DNA from: Terriglobia bacterium
GTDB lineage: Bacteria; Acidobacteriota; UBA6911
DNA: 64,000 nt
Assembly (NCBI GenBank): GCA_020072565.1
Contig: JAIQGI010000003.1
Coordinates: forward strand, 208,987-272,986
Direction of reading: 5' to 3'
A program made the translations under genes and the position numbers. Position 1 is the first letter of the stretch. The number at the start of each line of letters is the position of its first letter. Shown one piece after another: positions 1 to 8,592 of the stretch. The notes under the pieces are model-generated. The model had not been told where the DNA came from and searched no databases. It saw only the letters and a program-made list of their open reading frames with translations.

Positions 1-1
1 C

Positions 2-211
2 GAGAACTCGGTGCTGGGAGAAGACTGCAGGGTCGAGGAGGGAGCTCTGATTAAGGATTCCGTGATCTGGAGCCAGACTCGGATCCGGCCGAATGCCAGA
101 ATCGAGAGGGCCATCATCGGACGGCAGTGTCACATCGGTGAAGGTGTAAGGTTGCGCCCCGGTACCGTCCTCGGCGATAAGACCATTGTGACCGATTACA
201 GCGTACTCTGA
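2..211 (+). CDS. Sugar nucleotidyltransferase-like protein, C-terminal fragment
   Basis: Only the last 69 codons lie inside the window; the reading frame is open to the left edge. The visible part is a run of hexapeptide-type repeats with spaced small and aliphatic residues (CRVEEGALIKDSVIW, RIERAIIGRQCHIGEGVRL, RPGTVLGD), the pattern of a left-handed parallel beta helix. Such tails close NDP-sugar pyrophosphorylases (mannose-1-phosphate guanylyltransferase and glucose-1-phosphate thymidylyl/uridylyltransferase relatives), where they support oligomer formation or regulation. The catalytic Rossmann domain would be upstream and is not visible, so the sugar and nucleotide cannot be named. A bare hexapeptide acyltransferase is a less likely alternative. 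Confidence 0.65.
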   Translation, partial: ENSVLGEDCRVEEGALIKDSVIWSQTRIRPNARIERAIIGRQCHIGEGVRLRPGTVLGDKTIVTDYSVL

Positions 212-215
212 AGAT

Positions 216-236
216 CTCAACGCAGGGGACGCAGAA
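216..236 (+). repeat. Intergenic repeat, CTCAACGCAG family, copy 1
   Basis: The short interval between the two convergent genes contains ctcaacgcag followed by ggacgcagaatg. The same ten-base core recurs at 7926-7935 and, inverted, at 13727-13736, always between genes. It looks like a degraded copy of a dispersed element and has no visible coding role. Confidence 0.45.
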
Positions 237-252
237 TGACGCCCGTTTTTCT

Positions 253-2103
253 CTATTCATGTTGGTGTTTCTCCAGGTTCTCCGCGTAGAGATTTGAGAA
301 GTATTCCATGAGTTGGGCGGCGGCCTTGGGACCCACGTAAGGCGCTAATTCCTCATACTTTGCCTTTCTGATTCGTTCGAGGCTCCCGAAGGCCCGGAGC
401 AACACCTTCTTGCGCACCTCACCGATGCCCGGCACTCCGTCCAGTTCGGAGGTCTGATCGCGCATCTCGAGGCGCTTTCTGTGATAGCTCACGGCAAAGC
501 GATGGGCTTCGTCGCGCAGCGTCTGTATGAGATGCAAGACCGGCGATTCCCGGGGCAGCGCCAACGGCTCTTCCCTTCCGTTCACAAAGAGGATCTCCTC
601 TTTCTTGGCAATCGCGGCGACTGCCTGATCCTCCAGCCCCAGATCCGAGAGCGCCGCCACTGCCGCGGAGAGCTGGCCTTTACCGCCGTCGACCAGAATC
701 AGGTCGGGCAACCGCCCATCGTCCTTCTCCAGCACATTCTCGTAGTGGCGGTGCACCACCTCGCGCATCGATGCGAAATCGTCAGGACCTTTGACGCTCT
801 CGATCTTGAACTTCCGGTATTCGCTCCTTTTCATCTCCCCGTTTTCGCACACAACCATGCTGGCCACGGTGTCGATTCCTTGCGTATGTGATATGTCGAA
901 AGCTTCAATGCGATGGGGCAGTGAATCGATGCCGAGCACTTCCTGGAGCGGCCGCAGGATTTCTTCGCCCCGGGGCTTCATGATGCGGAACCTGGTTTCG
1001 AACGACATGTGCGCGTTGCGCATCACGAGGTCCAGCAGGCCGGCTTTCAGGCCGCGCCGGGGCGAGCGTATATGGACCCGGCTCCCTTTGCGCTCTGTGA
1101 GCCAGGACTCCAGCGCTTCGGCGTCCTCGATGTCGGCAGGGATGAGGATCTCCTTGGGAGTGAAGGTGTCCTGCAGGTAGTACTGCTTGAGAGCCGCGGA
1201 AAAGAACTCGCTCGGATCGAACGACAGGAGGTCCTCCCAATAAAACTCGCGCCGGCCGACCATGCGTCCCGCGCGCATGGCGAAGACCGCCATGGCCAGT
1301 TGCTTCCCCTCCTGGCAATAGCCGAACAGATCGGTATCGTCCTGACCTTCGAGAATCATCTTCTGCCGTTCCGACATGTCCCGCACCATCGCGATCCAGT
1401 CGCGATACATGGCGGCCGCCTCGTAGCGAAGATCCTCGGAAGCCTTTTCCATGCGCCGCTCCAGCTCCCGGATCAGCCTTTCCGTCTTCCCCGACAGGAG
1501 GAGCTTGACGTCTTCGACGGCCTGGTCGTACTGATCCTTCGAGCACAAGCCTGCCACGCAGGGGCCCAGACAACGCTTCATCTGGTAGTCCAGGCAAGGG
1601 CGCGGCAGGGTACCGTCAATGGGGAGGTTGCACGTGCGAAGTTTGAAATACCGGTTGACCAGCCGGATCGTCTGGCGCGCATAGCTGGCCGGCAGGAACG
1701 GACCGAAATAAAGCGCCCCGTCATTCCGGATCCGGCGGGTGATGAATATGCGCGGGTATGGTTCATTGACCGTGAGTTTGAGATAGGGAAAACTCTTGTC
1801 GTCCTTGAGATTGACATTGTAACGGGGCTGGTTTTGCTTGACGAGCGTCGACTCGAGGATCAGCGCCTCGACTTCGTTGTCGACCATGATGGTTTCGAGG
1901 TCGGCGACCTCCGCCACCAGGTGCTCGGTTTTAGGATCGAGCGATCGACTTTCCTGGAAATAGGAGCGGACCCTGTTCCTCAGAGACAGGGCCTTGCCCA
2001 CATAGATCTTCTTCCCCTCGGCGTTCTTGAAGATGTAAACGCCGGGCGAAGCCGGCAGGCTGTCGAGTTTCTGACGTAACGGGCTGGCATGGATCTCGGT
2101 CAT
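253..2103 (-). CDS. uvrC: UvrABC excinuclease subunit C
   Basis: UvrC makes both incisions of nucleotide excision repair after UvrA/UvrB have marked a DNA lesion. The 616-residue product has the full family architecture: an N-terminal GIY-YIG nuclease (PGVYIFKN...KIYVGKA, residues ~15-90), a UVR motif that contacts UvrB (around ERLIRELERRMEKA), the RNase H-like second nuclease (IEAFDISHTQG, ILVDGGKGQL) and a C-terminal double helix-hairpin-helix (LDGVPGIGEVRKKVLL, APYVGPKAAAQL). I chose the ATG at 2103 over the TTG at 2112. A TATAAT sits at 2112-2117 on the coding strand, so close to the start that the transcript, if driven from it, would be nearly leaderless. The gene follows yqeY on the same strand after ~185 bases. 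Confidence 0.97.
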   Translation of the reverse strand: MTEIHASPLRQKLDSLPASPGVYIFKNAEGKKIYVGKALSLRNRVRSYFQESRSLDPKTEHLVAEVADLETIMVDNEVEALILESTLVKQNQPRYNVNLKDDKSFPYLKLTVNEPYPRIFITRRIRNDGALYFGPFLPASYARQTIRLVNRYFKLRTCNLPIDGTLPRPCLDYQMKRCLGPCVAGLCSKDQYDQAVEDVKLLLSGKTERLIRELERRMEKASEDLRYEAAAMYRDWIAMVRDMSERQKMILEGQDDTDLFGYCQEGKQLAMAVFAMRAGRMVGRREFYWEDLLSFDPSEFFSAALKQYYLQDTFTPKEILIPADIEDAEALESWLTERKGSRVHIRSPRRGLKAGLLDLVMRNAHMSFETRFRIMKPRGEEILRPLQEVLGIDSLPHRIEAFDISHTQGIDTVASMVVCENGEMKRSEYRKFKIESVKGPDDFASMREVVHRHYENVLEKDDGRLPDLILVDGGKGQLSAAVAALSDLGLEDQAVAAIAKKEEILFVNGREEPLALPRESPVLHLIQTLRDEAHRFAVSYHRKRLEMRDQTSELDGVPGIGEVRKKVLLRAFGSLERIRKAKYEELAPYVGPKAAAQLMEYFSNLYAENLEKHQHE

Positions 2104-2255
2104 TACCGCCAATTATACCGGAAACCGGAAGCAGCCGCGAAGAACAGGGCGCGGTGTGGCCGCGTCCAAAAAACCCCGGCGCAGGGCGCGCTTAGTTCCG
2201 GAAGGCCCAAGAGCATTGATTTCGGTCCCGGGCGTTGCAGCGCGAACTCTGAGGT

Positions 2256-2275
2256 AGGTGTCCGTCGCGACACCT
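2256..2275. terminator. Inverted repeat downstream of yqeY (possible terminator)
   Basis: aggtgtc and gacacct form a perfect 7-bp stem with a 6-base loop, 13 bases past the yqeY stop on the minus strand. There is no strong T run on that strand, so it may be a weak terminator or a dispersed palindrome. Confidence 0.35.
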
Positions 2276-2288
2276 TATTCTGCAGCGG

Positions 2289-2744
2289 CTAGGCTTTGGG
2301 CTCCAGCCTGCGCCGGACGGCGGCGTTGACGGCTTTCCCGTCGACAAGCTTGCCTGCGAAACGCGCCATGCACTGCTTCATGACCGCCCCGGTGTCCTTG
2401 ACGGAGGATGCGCCGATCTCCCGAACCACCTCGTCGACGGTTTTTTCGATCTCATCCTCGGAGACGGCTGCAGGAAGGTACCCCTCAATAATCTTGATTT
2501 CGGAAGCTTCCTTGTCTGCCAGTTCGAGCCTTCCGCCGCGCGTGAATTGCTCGATGGAGTCCTTGCGCTGCTTGATGAGCGTGGATAGCACCTGAATCAC
2601 CTGCGCATCCTCGAGCTCCGCCCTCAGCTCAATTTCCTTGTTCTTGACGGCCGTCTTCATCATGCGCAGGACGCTCAGGCGCAGGACATCCTTGGCTTTC
2701 ATTGCCGCCGTCAGATCCTCGTTGATCTTATCCCGCAGTTTCAC
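2289..2744 (-). CDS. yqeY: GatB/YqeY-domain protein
   Basis: A 151-residue all-helical protein of the YqeY family, which resembles the C-terminal tRNA-binding domain of the GatB amidotransferase subunit. The family start (LRDKINEDLTAAMKAKD), the centre (SIEQFTRGGRLELADKE) and the end (FAGKLVDGKAVNAAVRRRL) are all present at normal length. The start is GTG with AAGGAG seven bases upstream. YqeY proteins are often encoded near primase or ribosomal genes and are thought to act on tRNA, but their exact role is not settled. Here the gene lies between suhB and uvrC on the minus strand. Confidence 0.93.
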   Translation of the reverse strand: MKLRDKINEDLTAAMKAKDVLRLSVLRMMKTAVKNKEIELRAELEDAQVIQVLSTLIKQRKDSIEQFTRGGRLELADKEASEIKIIEGYLPAAVSEDEIEKTVDEVVREIGASSVKDTGAVMKQCMARFAGKLVDGKAVNAAVRRRLEPKA

Positions 2745-2789
2745 GATCAGCTCCTTGTTGCGCCGCGAGGGCGCGCCAGAAAGCGATTC

Positions 2790-3620
2790 TTATCTCGCCC
2801 CGGGCTCCCGGGGGGATGTTGCGCGCAAGACTTCCATCATCTCCTCGTGGATGCGCACATTCGTAGCGAGGCATTCCCGATCGTATATCGAGCCGGGGTC
2901 TCCACGGAGGTTCGTGACCTTGCCGCCCGCCTCGCGCACCATCAGGTAGCCGGCCGCGCAATCCCAGGGATTGAGCTTGAACTCCCAGAAGCCGTCGAAG
3001 CGGCCCGCCGCCACATAGCACAAGTCCAGGGCGGCCGAGCCCGCCCTCCTGATCCCCTGGGCGCGCAGTGCGAATTCGTGAAAGTAGTCGAGGTTGTTCT
3101 TCGGGCTGGTCCGGATATCGTACGGAAATCCGGTGGCCAGCAGACTTGACCCGAGCGACGCCGTCTGCGAGACCCGGATGGGAATTCCGTTGAGAACGGC
3201 GCCGCCGCCGCGGCGCGCCGTGAATACTTCTTCCAGGTTGGGATTGTACACAATCCCCCATTCGACCACGCCGGCGATCTCCAGGCCGATGGAGACGCAG
3301 AAAACCGGATATCCGTGAGCATAGTTGGTCGTACCGTCGAGCGGATCGACTATCCAGGTACAGGCCCTCCGGGCCGTCTCAGCGTGCATTTCCTCGGCAA
3401 GCACGGCGTGGCCGGGATAGGCAGCAGCCAGCCGGGAAACAATCAGCTTCTCAGCCGCCAGGTCGATCTCCGTCACCAGGTCGATCTCCCCCTTGCGGGC
3501 GACCGCAAATCTGCCGTGCAGATGATCCATGAGGAATCGGCCTGCTGTGCGCGCTACCTCCTCGCCCACGCGGGCATACGCGGCGATCTCTTCACTGTCC
3601 GATATCAGTTCCCGGTCCAC
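2790..3620 (-). CDS. suhB: Inositol-1-monophosphatase family protein
   Basis: A Mg2+-dependent phosphatase of the inositol monophosphatase superfamily, about 276 residues. Both metal-site motifs are intact: motif 1 EEMHAE plus WIVDPLDGTTNYAHG, and motif 2 WDCAAGYLMVREAGG. SuhB-type enzymes hydrolyse inositol 1-phosphate and related sugar phosphates. In some bacteria they also act with the transcription antitermination machinery, which cannot be judged here. The frame is open further upstream (TTG 3656, ATG 3644). The GTG at 3620 has GGTGGAG five bases before it, directly after the lolA stop, and avoids overlap, so I prefer it. Confidence 0.9.
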   Translation of the reverse strand: MDRELISDSEEIAAYARVGEEVARTAGRFLMDHLHGRFAVARKGEIDLVTEIDLAAEKLIVSRLAAAYPGHAVLAEEMHAETARRACTWIVDPLDGTTNYAHGYPVFCVSIGLEIAGVVEWGIVYNPNLEEVFTARRGGGAVLNGIPIRVSQTASLGSSLLATGFPYDIRTSPKNNLDYFHEFALRAQGIRRAGSAALDLCYVAAGRFDGFWEFKLNPWDCAAGYLMVREAGGKVTNLRGDPGSIYDRECLATNVRIHEEMMEVLRATSPREPGAR

Positions 3621-3633
3621 CGGTTCTCCACCT

Positions 3634-4326
3634 TTACTTCTCATCCAGGCGCACAACTTCGACTCCCTTCGGTATCTTGAACTGAAACTGCCTGCTGTCG
3701 ACCCTCACATTGGTCTTCAGGTTGTCAAACTCGAATTCAGACGTGTTTCCGGTGCGCTCGCGGATCACGATGCCGCGCAGGTCGTAACTGGCGCTGTCAT
3801 ACGCGATGACTACATAGGCATAATCGGAGGCCGCGGCGCGGGGTGTGAGGCGAAGCCGGCTGGTCGCGCCGGCGTTGTATCCGGCAACGGATTCCCAGGA
3901 AACGTCGTAATTGCGACGAATATCCCCTTGGCCAAGCAGGAATTGAAGCGGTGTGCTGCGCAGGTCGTCTGCCGTGAAGTGCTGCACCAGGACCTGCCGG
4001 TCTTCCGGCATGTAAAGGTAGGTGTCGCGCCCGTCGGCGACAAACAGCTTCACCTCGGGGTTCCGATATTCCCAGCGCATCAGGCCCGGCTTCTTCATGA
4101 ATACGGTTCCAGATTCCGTCTGGTTCACCGCCGGGGCGCGGTAAGTCTGCCTGAATTCGGCACTGATGGAGTCGACCGTCGCGTAGCGCCGCTGCAGTCC
4201 CGCGATCGCCGCCGCAAGATCGCCCTGTGCATACAATCCCGGACTCGCGAAGGAGACCGCGAGCCCGCAAATGATGCAGCCCACAGCCAGGTATCGAAAC
4301 GGGTGAAACTTCAATCGGGATTCCAT
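3634..4326 (-). CDS. lolA: Outer-membrane lipoprotein carrier protein LolA
   Basis: LolA takes lipoproteins from the LolCDE transporter and carries them across the periplasm. The 230-residue product opens with a signal peptide (hydrophobic LAVGCIICGLAVSFA, cleavage near GLYAQG). The mature part has family features such as SISAEFRQTYR, GTVFMKKPGLMRWEYRNPE and LLGQGDIRRNYDV, the beta-sheet half-barrel that holds the acyl chains. It follows lspA in the same direction, so two steps of lipoprotein maturation are encoded together. Its stop lies 14 bases before the preferred suhB start. Presence of LolA implies an outer membrane. Confidence 0.92.
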   Translation of the reverse strand: MESRLKFHPFRYLAVGCIICGLAVSFASPGLYAQGDLAAAIAGLQRRYATVDSISAEFRQTYRAPAVNQTESGTVFMKKPGLMRWEYRNPEVKLFVADGRDTYLYMPEDRQVLVQHFTADDLRSTPLQFLLGQGDIRRNYDVSWESVAGYNAGATSRLRLTPRAAASDYAYVVIAYDSASYDLRGIVIRERTGNTSEFEFDNLKTNVRVDSRQFQFKIPKGVEVVRLDEK

Positions 4327-4353
4327 TTTGAAATCTGCGCCGAAATGCCCTGG

Positions 4354-4413
4354 AAAGCGGCGTCATGCCGCCGCTGCTTCATTCAATCGCAAAGGCGGCG
4401 TCATGCCGCCGCA
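4354..4413. repeat. Twin GC-rich hairpin repeat between lspA and lolA
   Basis: Two copies of a near-identical unit occur 37 bases apart: aaagcggcgtcatgccgccgc at about 4354-4374, and aaaggcggcgtcatgccgcc at 4391-4410. Each folds into a 5-6 bp GC stem around the loop gtcat (4357-4371 and 4394-4410). They are the only notable content of the lspA-lolA interval. They may act as REP-like elements, or modulate the lspA-lolA transcript. Confidence 0.6.
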
Positions 4414-4421
4414 CACCATAG

Positions 4422-4931
4422 TCATTGCTGGAGGGGATCGGCTCCCTCGCGGCTTACATCCTGGTCCGGGTGCCTCAGGGTATCGATCAGCAGCAAGGCG
4501 ATGCCGATCGTGATCGCGCTGTCGGCAAGGTTAAAGGTCGGCCAATAAAAGCGATTCCTGATGTGAACCTCGATAAAGTCCACTACGGAGCCGCGCATGA
4601 GCCGATCGGTAAAATTGCCCAAAATTCCCCCCATGGTCACGGCCAACGCCGCCTGCAGAAGCACACGCTCCAACGGCATGCGCATGCTGTAGATCATGAT
4701 CACCACTACGGCAGCCACCGCCAGACTCGCTAACAGGTACGGCTTCCAGGTCGACTGGGGATCCTGGAAAAGGCCGAATGCCACGCCGGAATTGAGTACA
4801 AAGGAAAAGCGAAGAAAACCGGGGATGATCTCGATGCTCCCGTGCGGGTCAATCGTCGTACTGACGAGGTACTTCGTCAGATGGTCAAGCACCAGAACCA
4901 CCAGCGTCACCAGGATAAACTTGCTCCTCAT
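4422..4931 (-). CDS. lspA: Lipoprotein signal peptidase (signal peptidase II)
   Basis: An inner-membrane aspartic peptidase that removes the signal peptide from lipidated prolipoproteins. The 169-residue product has four hydrophobic segments (starting FILVTLVVLVLDHLTKY, then YLLASLAVAAVVVIMIY and others). Both catalytic aspartate blocks are present: GGILGNFTDRL...VVDF and FNLADSAITIG. It lies 33 bases after ileS on the same strand, the very common ileS-lspA pairing, and is followed by lolA. No strong ribosome-binding site is visible, which may reflect coupling to ileS translation. Confidence 0.96.
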   Translation of the reverse strand: MRSKFILVTLVVLVLDHLTKYLVSTTIDPHGSIEIIPGFLRFSFVLNSGVAFGLFQDPQSTWKPYLLASLAVAAVVVIMIYSMRMPLERVLLQAALAVTMGGILGNFTDRLMRGSVVDFIEVHIRNRFYWPTFNLADSAITIGIALLLIDTLRHPDQDVSREGADPLQQ

Positions 4932-4964
4932 CGCGTCATCACCCGGGAAGGATAGCCGGCCCCC

Positions 4965-7778
4965 TCAGCCATACATCTCTCTGACATGCACCACGCAGCG
5001 CTCGCAGATCGTGGGAAGGTCGGCATCCTTGCCCACCTCGACGGAATAGTTCCAGCAGCGTTCGCACTTCTCACCTTGCGCGCGTCCCACATCGACTCGC
5101 AACTCAGTCCCGGGCTCGTCGACCACTTCCGTCTGGGAAACAATGAAGATGTAGCGCAGATCCTCGGCTTGCCGGCGCAGCAATGCGGCAGTGTCCCCGC
5201 CGGCATGGATGGTCACGCGCGCTTCGAGCGAGTTCCCGATCGCCCCGGTCTTTCGGAATTCCTCCAGCGCTTTCGACACCGCCTGCCGCACTTCGAGCAG
5301 CCGGTCCCACGCAGCCACCAGATCCTCCCGGTCATGATTGGCTTCATATTCCGGAAACAGCAGCAGGTGAACCGAGGCGGGCCGGTCCTGCCAGCTGCGC
5401 CCCTCATACATCGCGCTGAAGATCTCCTCTGCGGTGAAGGGCAGTATCGGCGCGATCAGGCGCGTGAAAGCATCCAGAACATGCCACAACGCCGTCTGGG
5501 CCGAGCGCCTCGAAACCGATCGGGTCGCGTGCGTATAAAGCCGGTCCTTCAGGATATCGAGGTAAAAGGCCGACAGGTCCACGGTACAGAAATTGTACAG
5601 GGCGCTGTAGACGAGGTGGAACTGGTAGTCCTCATAACCCTTGACGCATCTCTTGATCAGCCGCGCCGTACGCGCCAACACCCAGCGATCAATCTCGAGC
5701 ATCTGCTCATAGGCAACCGCGTCGCGATCCGGATCAAAACGGGCGTGCCGGGGATCGTGTTGGTTGCTCAGATTCCCGAGCATGAAGCGGGCGGTGTTCC
5801 TGATCTTCCGATAGGCTTCCCTGAGCCGCTCGAACAACTCGTCGAAGATACGGAGATCCTCGACATGGTTCACCGAACTCACCATGAGCCGCGTCACTTC
5901 GGCACCTTGCTCCTTGACCAGTTCGCTGGGATCCATGCCGATGCCTTTGGACTTGGACATGGCCCGCCCCTCGGCATCGAGCGCCCAGCCGTGGGTAATG
6001 GATGCGCGATAGGGAGACGCGTCCTTCAATGCCACGCCGACCAGGAGTGAGCTCTGAAACCAGCCACGGTACTGGTCGCCCCCTTCAATGTAAAGATCGG
6101 ATGGCCAGGGGAGATCTTCCCGGTGCCCCAGGGCCGCCAAATGGCTGCCCCCGGATTCGAACCAGACGTCGATGATGTTCATATCCTTGCGGAAACCCCG
6201 GCCGCCGCACTTTCCGCAAACGGTTCCCTCGGGCAGCAACTCCTCCGCCTTGCGGATGTACCAGCTGTCGGCGCCCTCGCGGCTGAATATGCCGGCGACA
6301 TGATCGATAGTCCTTTTTTCGAGTAGGATCTCGCCGCAGCCCTCGCAGTAAAACGCAATGATCGGCACGCCCCAGTCGCGTTGGCGCGAGATGCACCAAT
6401 CGGGACGATCCTTCACCATGTTGCCGATGCGTTCCTCGCCCCAGGCCGGAATCCAGCGCACCGTCCGGATCACTTCGAGCACGCGCGCGCGGAAACCCTT
6501 GTGGTCCAGCGCGATGAACCACTGCGGAGTGGCTCGGAACAGTACCGGATTGTGGCAGCGCCAGCAGTGCGGGTAGGTGTGGCTGAATGGCTCGGAATGG
6601 AGCAGCAGGCCCAGATTGCGCAGATGCTCGACGATCCTGGGATTGGCCTCGAAGACAGGCATGCCGCCGAATTTCTCCACCTCAGGCACGAAACGGCCAT
6701 CGTCGTCGACCGGACAGTAGATATCCATCCCGTACGCGACACCGGTGAGATAGTCCTCGTAGCCGTGGCCGGGCGCCGTATGCACACAACCGGTCCCCGC
6801 ATCCAACGTTACATAGTCGGCAAGCACGAGAAGTGATTCGCGGTTCAGGAACGGATGCCGCGCCTTACGCCGCTCGAGCACCTTGCCGCGGAAACGGGAG
6901 ACTTCCTGCACCTGCTGCCAGCCGCAGGCTTGCGCGACGGGCTTCAATAACTCCGTCGCAATGATGTATCCCTTTCCATCGACGCGCACCGCGGAGTATT
7001 CAAAATCAGGATGAACCGCTATCGCCAGGTTCGCCGGCAGTGTCCAGGGCGTCGTGGTCCAGATCACGATGGCCCAATCACCCCCTGCCAGCCTGGGATC
7101 GATGTCAGAGAGATCCGACTCCATCGGAAATGCCACATAGATGGAGGGGCTGATGTCGTCCTCATACTCCACTTCCGCCTCTGCAAGTGCGGTCTTGCAG
7201 CTCATGCACCAGTGCACCGGCTTTTGGCCCTTGTAGACCATCCCCTTTTCGACAAACCCTCCGAAAGCGCGCGCAATTTCAGCTTCATAGGAGTGGCTCA
7301 TGGTCAGGTAGGGATGCTCCCACTCTCCAAACACCTCCAGCCGCTTGAATCCATCGCGCTGAACCTCAATGTACTTTTCCGCATACCTGCGGCATTCCTT
7401 GCGCACCTCGACCTTGGTCATCGCCGCTTTCTTCGATCCGAGAGTCTGATCGACCTTGATTTCGATCGGCAGCCCATGACAATCCCAACCGGGCAGGTAG
7501 GGAGCGTCAAAGCCCATCATGGTGCGCGATTTGACAATGATGTCCTTGAGTATCTTGTTGATCGCCGTGCCCATGTGGATGGCCCCGTTCGCGTAGGGCG
7601 GTCCATCATGCAGGATATAGGAAGGACAACCTTCCCGCGCGGCACGGATTTTCCCGTAGATGTCGATGTCATCCCAGTGCTTCAGCATCGTCGGCTCCCG
7701 CTGCGGCAGGTTTGCCTTCATGCTGAAGGAGGTCTTCGGCAGGTTCAGCGTGTTCTTGATTTCCGGTGGCGGTTGCAC
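4965..7778 (-). CDS. ileS: Isoleucyl-tRNA synthetase
   Basis: A class I aminoacyl-tRNA synthetase that charges tRNA-Ile and edits valine. The 937-942 residue product contains the HIGH-equivalent (ANGAIHMGTA), the KMSKS loop (AMSKSKGIG), the CP1 editing domain in the middle and a C-terminal zinc ribbon (CERCWNYS ... CERC). No ATG precedes residue 25. The in-frame TTG at 7793 lacks a ribosome-binding site, while the GTG at 7778 has TTGGAG nine bases before it, so I place the start there. The gene heads the ileS-lspA-lolA-suhB-yqeY-uvrC series on the minus strand. A TATAAG-like box lies just upstream, near 7801-7806. Confidence 0.98.
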   Translation of the reverse strand: MQPPPEIKNTLNLPKTSFSMKANLPQREPTMLKHWDDIDIYGKIRAAREGCPSYILHDGPPYANGAIHMGTAINKILKDIIVKSRTMMGFDAPYLPGWDCHGLPIEIKVDQTLGSKKAAMTKVEVRKECRRYAEKYIEVQRDGFKRLEVFGEWEHPYLTMSHSYEAEIARAFGGFVEKGMVYKGQKPVHWCMSCKTALAEAEVEYEDDISPSIYVAFPMESDLSDIDPRLAGGDWAIVIWTTTPWTLPANLAIAVHPDFEYSAVRVDGKGYIIATELLKPVAQACGWQQVQEVSRFRGKVLERRKARHPFLNRESLLVLADYVTLDAGTGCVHTAPGHGYEDYLTGVAYGMDIYCPVDDDGRFVPEVEKFGGMPVFEANPRIVEHLRNLGLLLHSEPFSHTYPHCWRCHNPVLFRATPQWFIALDHKGFRARVLEVIRTVRWIPAWGEERIGNMVKDRPDWCISRQRDWGVPIIAFYCEGCGEILLEKRTIDHVAGIFSREGADSWYIRKAEELLPEGTVCGKCGGRGFRKDMNIIDVWFESGGSHLAALGHREDLPWPSDLYIEGGDQYRGWFQSSLLVGVALKDASPYRASITHGWALDAEGRAMSKSKGIGMDPSELVKEQGAEVTRLMVSSVNHVEDLRIFDELFERLREAYRKIRNTARFMLGNLSNQHDPRHARFDPDRDAVAYEQMLEIDRWVLARTARLIKRCVKGYEDYQFHLVYSALYNFCTVDLSAFYLDILKDRLYTHATRSVSRRSAQTALWHVLDAFTRLIAPILPFTAEEIFSAMYEGRSWQDRPASVHLLLFPEYEANHDREDLVAAWDRLLEVRQAVSKALEEFRKTGAIGNSLEARVTIHAGGDTAALLRRQAEDLRYIFIVSQTEVVDEPGTELRVDVGRAQGEKCERCWNYSVEVGKDADLPTICERCVVHVREMYG

Positions 7779-7870
7779 GTGCAAGATCTCCAAAACATAA
7801 ATCTTATACTATATCAAAAGAATAGCCCATTCACGCCCGGGATTCTGCGCAAAACCGGGATTCAGACCGT

Positions 7871-7898
7871 GGGGAAAAAGCCGGCGCCGAATGACACG
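7871..7898 (+). repeat. 28-base intergenic repeat, GGGGAAAAAGCCGGC family, copy 1
   Basis: This segment matches 21004-21031 at 25 of 28 positions (shared core ggggaaaaagccggc then gaatg and cacg). Both copies are on the plus strand, between genes and a similar distance from start codons. With the promoter at 8038 and the repeat at 7926, it accounts for most of the gene-free interval 7794-8118. Confidence 0.65.
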
Positions 7899-7925
7899 GC
7901 AAGGCACAACCGCATCCAAAAAAAT

Positions 7926-7935
7926 CTCAACGCAG
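7926..7935 (+). repeat. Intergenic repeat, CTCAACGCAG family, copy 2
   Basis: The ten-base core ctcaacgcag is followed by acatcttgagatcacagagacc, a degraded echo of the copies at 216 and 13727. It lies between ileS and the first hsp20 promoter. Confidence 0.45.
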
Positions 7936-8037
7936 ACATCTTGAGATCACAGAGACCACGGGCCACCCGGATTTCTCGGTGTCTGCCGCCCCCGTGTAGC
8001 GCCGGCTTCCCCGGACTGCTCATACTCCCACTCATAT

Positions 8038-8066
8038 TTGACAATCTATCGCTCAGATTTTATTAG
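8038..8066 (+). promoter_or_regulatory. Promoter of hsp20 copy 1
   Basis: TTGACA at 8038-8043 and TATTAG at 8061-8066 are 17 bases apart, 53 bases before the start codon. The stretch atttgacaat-N6-ctcagat-N-tta recurs with the same spacing before the second hsp20 (8593). This argues for a shared heat-shock-linked promoter or operator and not a chance sigma-70 match. Confidence 0.6.
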
Positions 8067-8118
8067 ATGCGCGTAGTCAATGAGGATTGGACCAAATGAC
8101 GAGGAGGAGGAAAAAATC

Positions 8119-8583
8119 ATGGTGATCAGAATTGCGGGAGCCAGCCACAGCCCCCAGACCGAGCATGAGCAGAACCAGGCCCCCACCCCATTTCGCCTGT
8201 TTGAGGATATGTTCAACAACTGGGCAATGCAGAGTGCCTTCGCCCGCAGACGCGAAAACTCGAAACCCCCGGTCGATATTTGGGAAAAAGACAATAAGAT
8301 AATTATACGCACTGAGATACCAGGCGTCAGCGACGAAGATATTGACCTCAGACTCGACGGCAGGACTCTGACCATCAAGGGTGAAAGAAAACCCGAACCT
8401 GAAGGTTCCGGCTTCAGTTACCATCAAGTCGAAGGCTGCTACGGCACCTTCAGCCGTTCTTTCGACCTGCCGGATTCGGTGGATGCCGAGAAGATTTCCG
8501 CAGCCTATAACAACGGGGTATTAGTAATCACGGTCCCACAGAAACCCGAAAACAAACCCCGCACTATCAAAGTTAACGCTTGA
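8119..8583 (+). CDS. Small heat shock protein, Hsp20/alpha-crystallin family, copy 1
   Basis: An ATP-independent holdase of 154 residues that binds unfolding proteins until ClpB/DnaK can act. The alpha-crystallin domain runs from about residue 45 (PPVDIWEKDNKIIIRTEIPG, DIDLRLDGRTLTIKGERK) to YNNGVLVITVPQKPE, which is followed by the short tail containing RTIKVNA. The N-terminal arm (FRLFEDMFNNWAMQSAFARR) is variable, as is normal. An in-frame ATG exists at 8080, but the ATG at 8119 is preceded by gaggaggagg, a very strong ribosome-binding site, so translation almost surely starts there. It shares its promoter motif with the neighbouring copy. Confidence 0.95.
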   Translation: MVIRIAGASHSPQTEHEQNQAPTPFRLFEDMFNNWAMQSAFARRRENSKPPVDIWEKDNKIIIRTEIPGVSDEDIDLRLDGRTLTIKGERKPEPEGSGFSYHQVEGCYGTFSRSFDLPDSVDAEKISAAYNNGVLVITVPQKPENKPRTIKVNA

Positions 8584-8592
8584 AGCACACAT

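Noticed and set aside
1009..2079. Long open frame on the plus strand, 356 codons
   Set aside because: It lies wholly antisense to uvrC, has no family features and is a by-product of GC-rich codon use.
8038..8118. Possible HAIR (HspR) or CIRCE (HrcA) operator at hsp20
   Set aside because: TTGA...CTCA halves are present, but the required inverted repeats are not.
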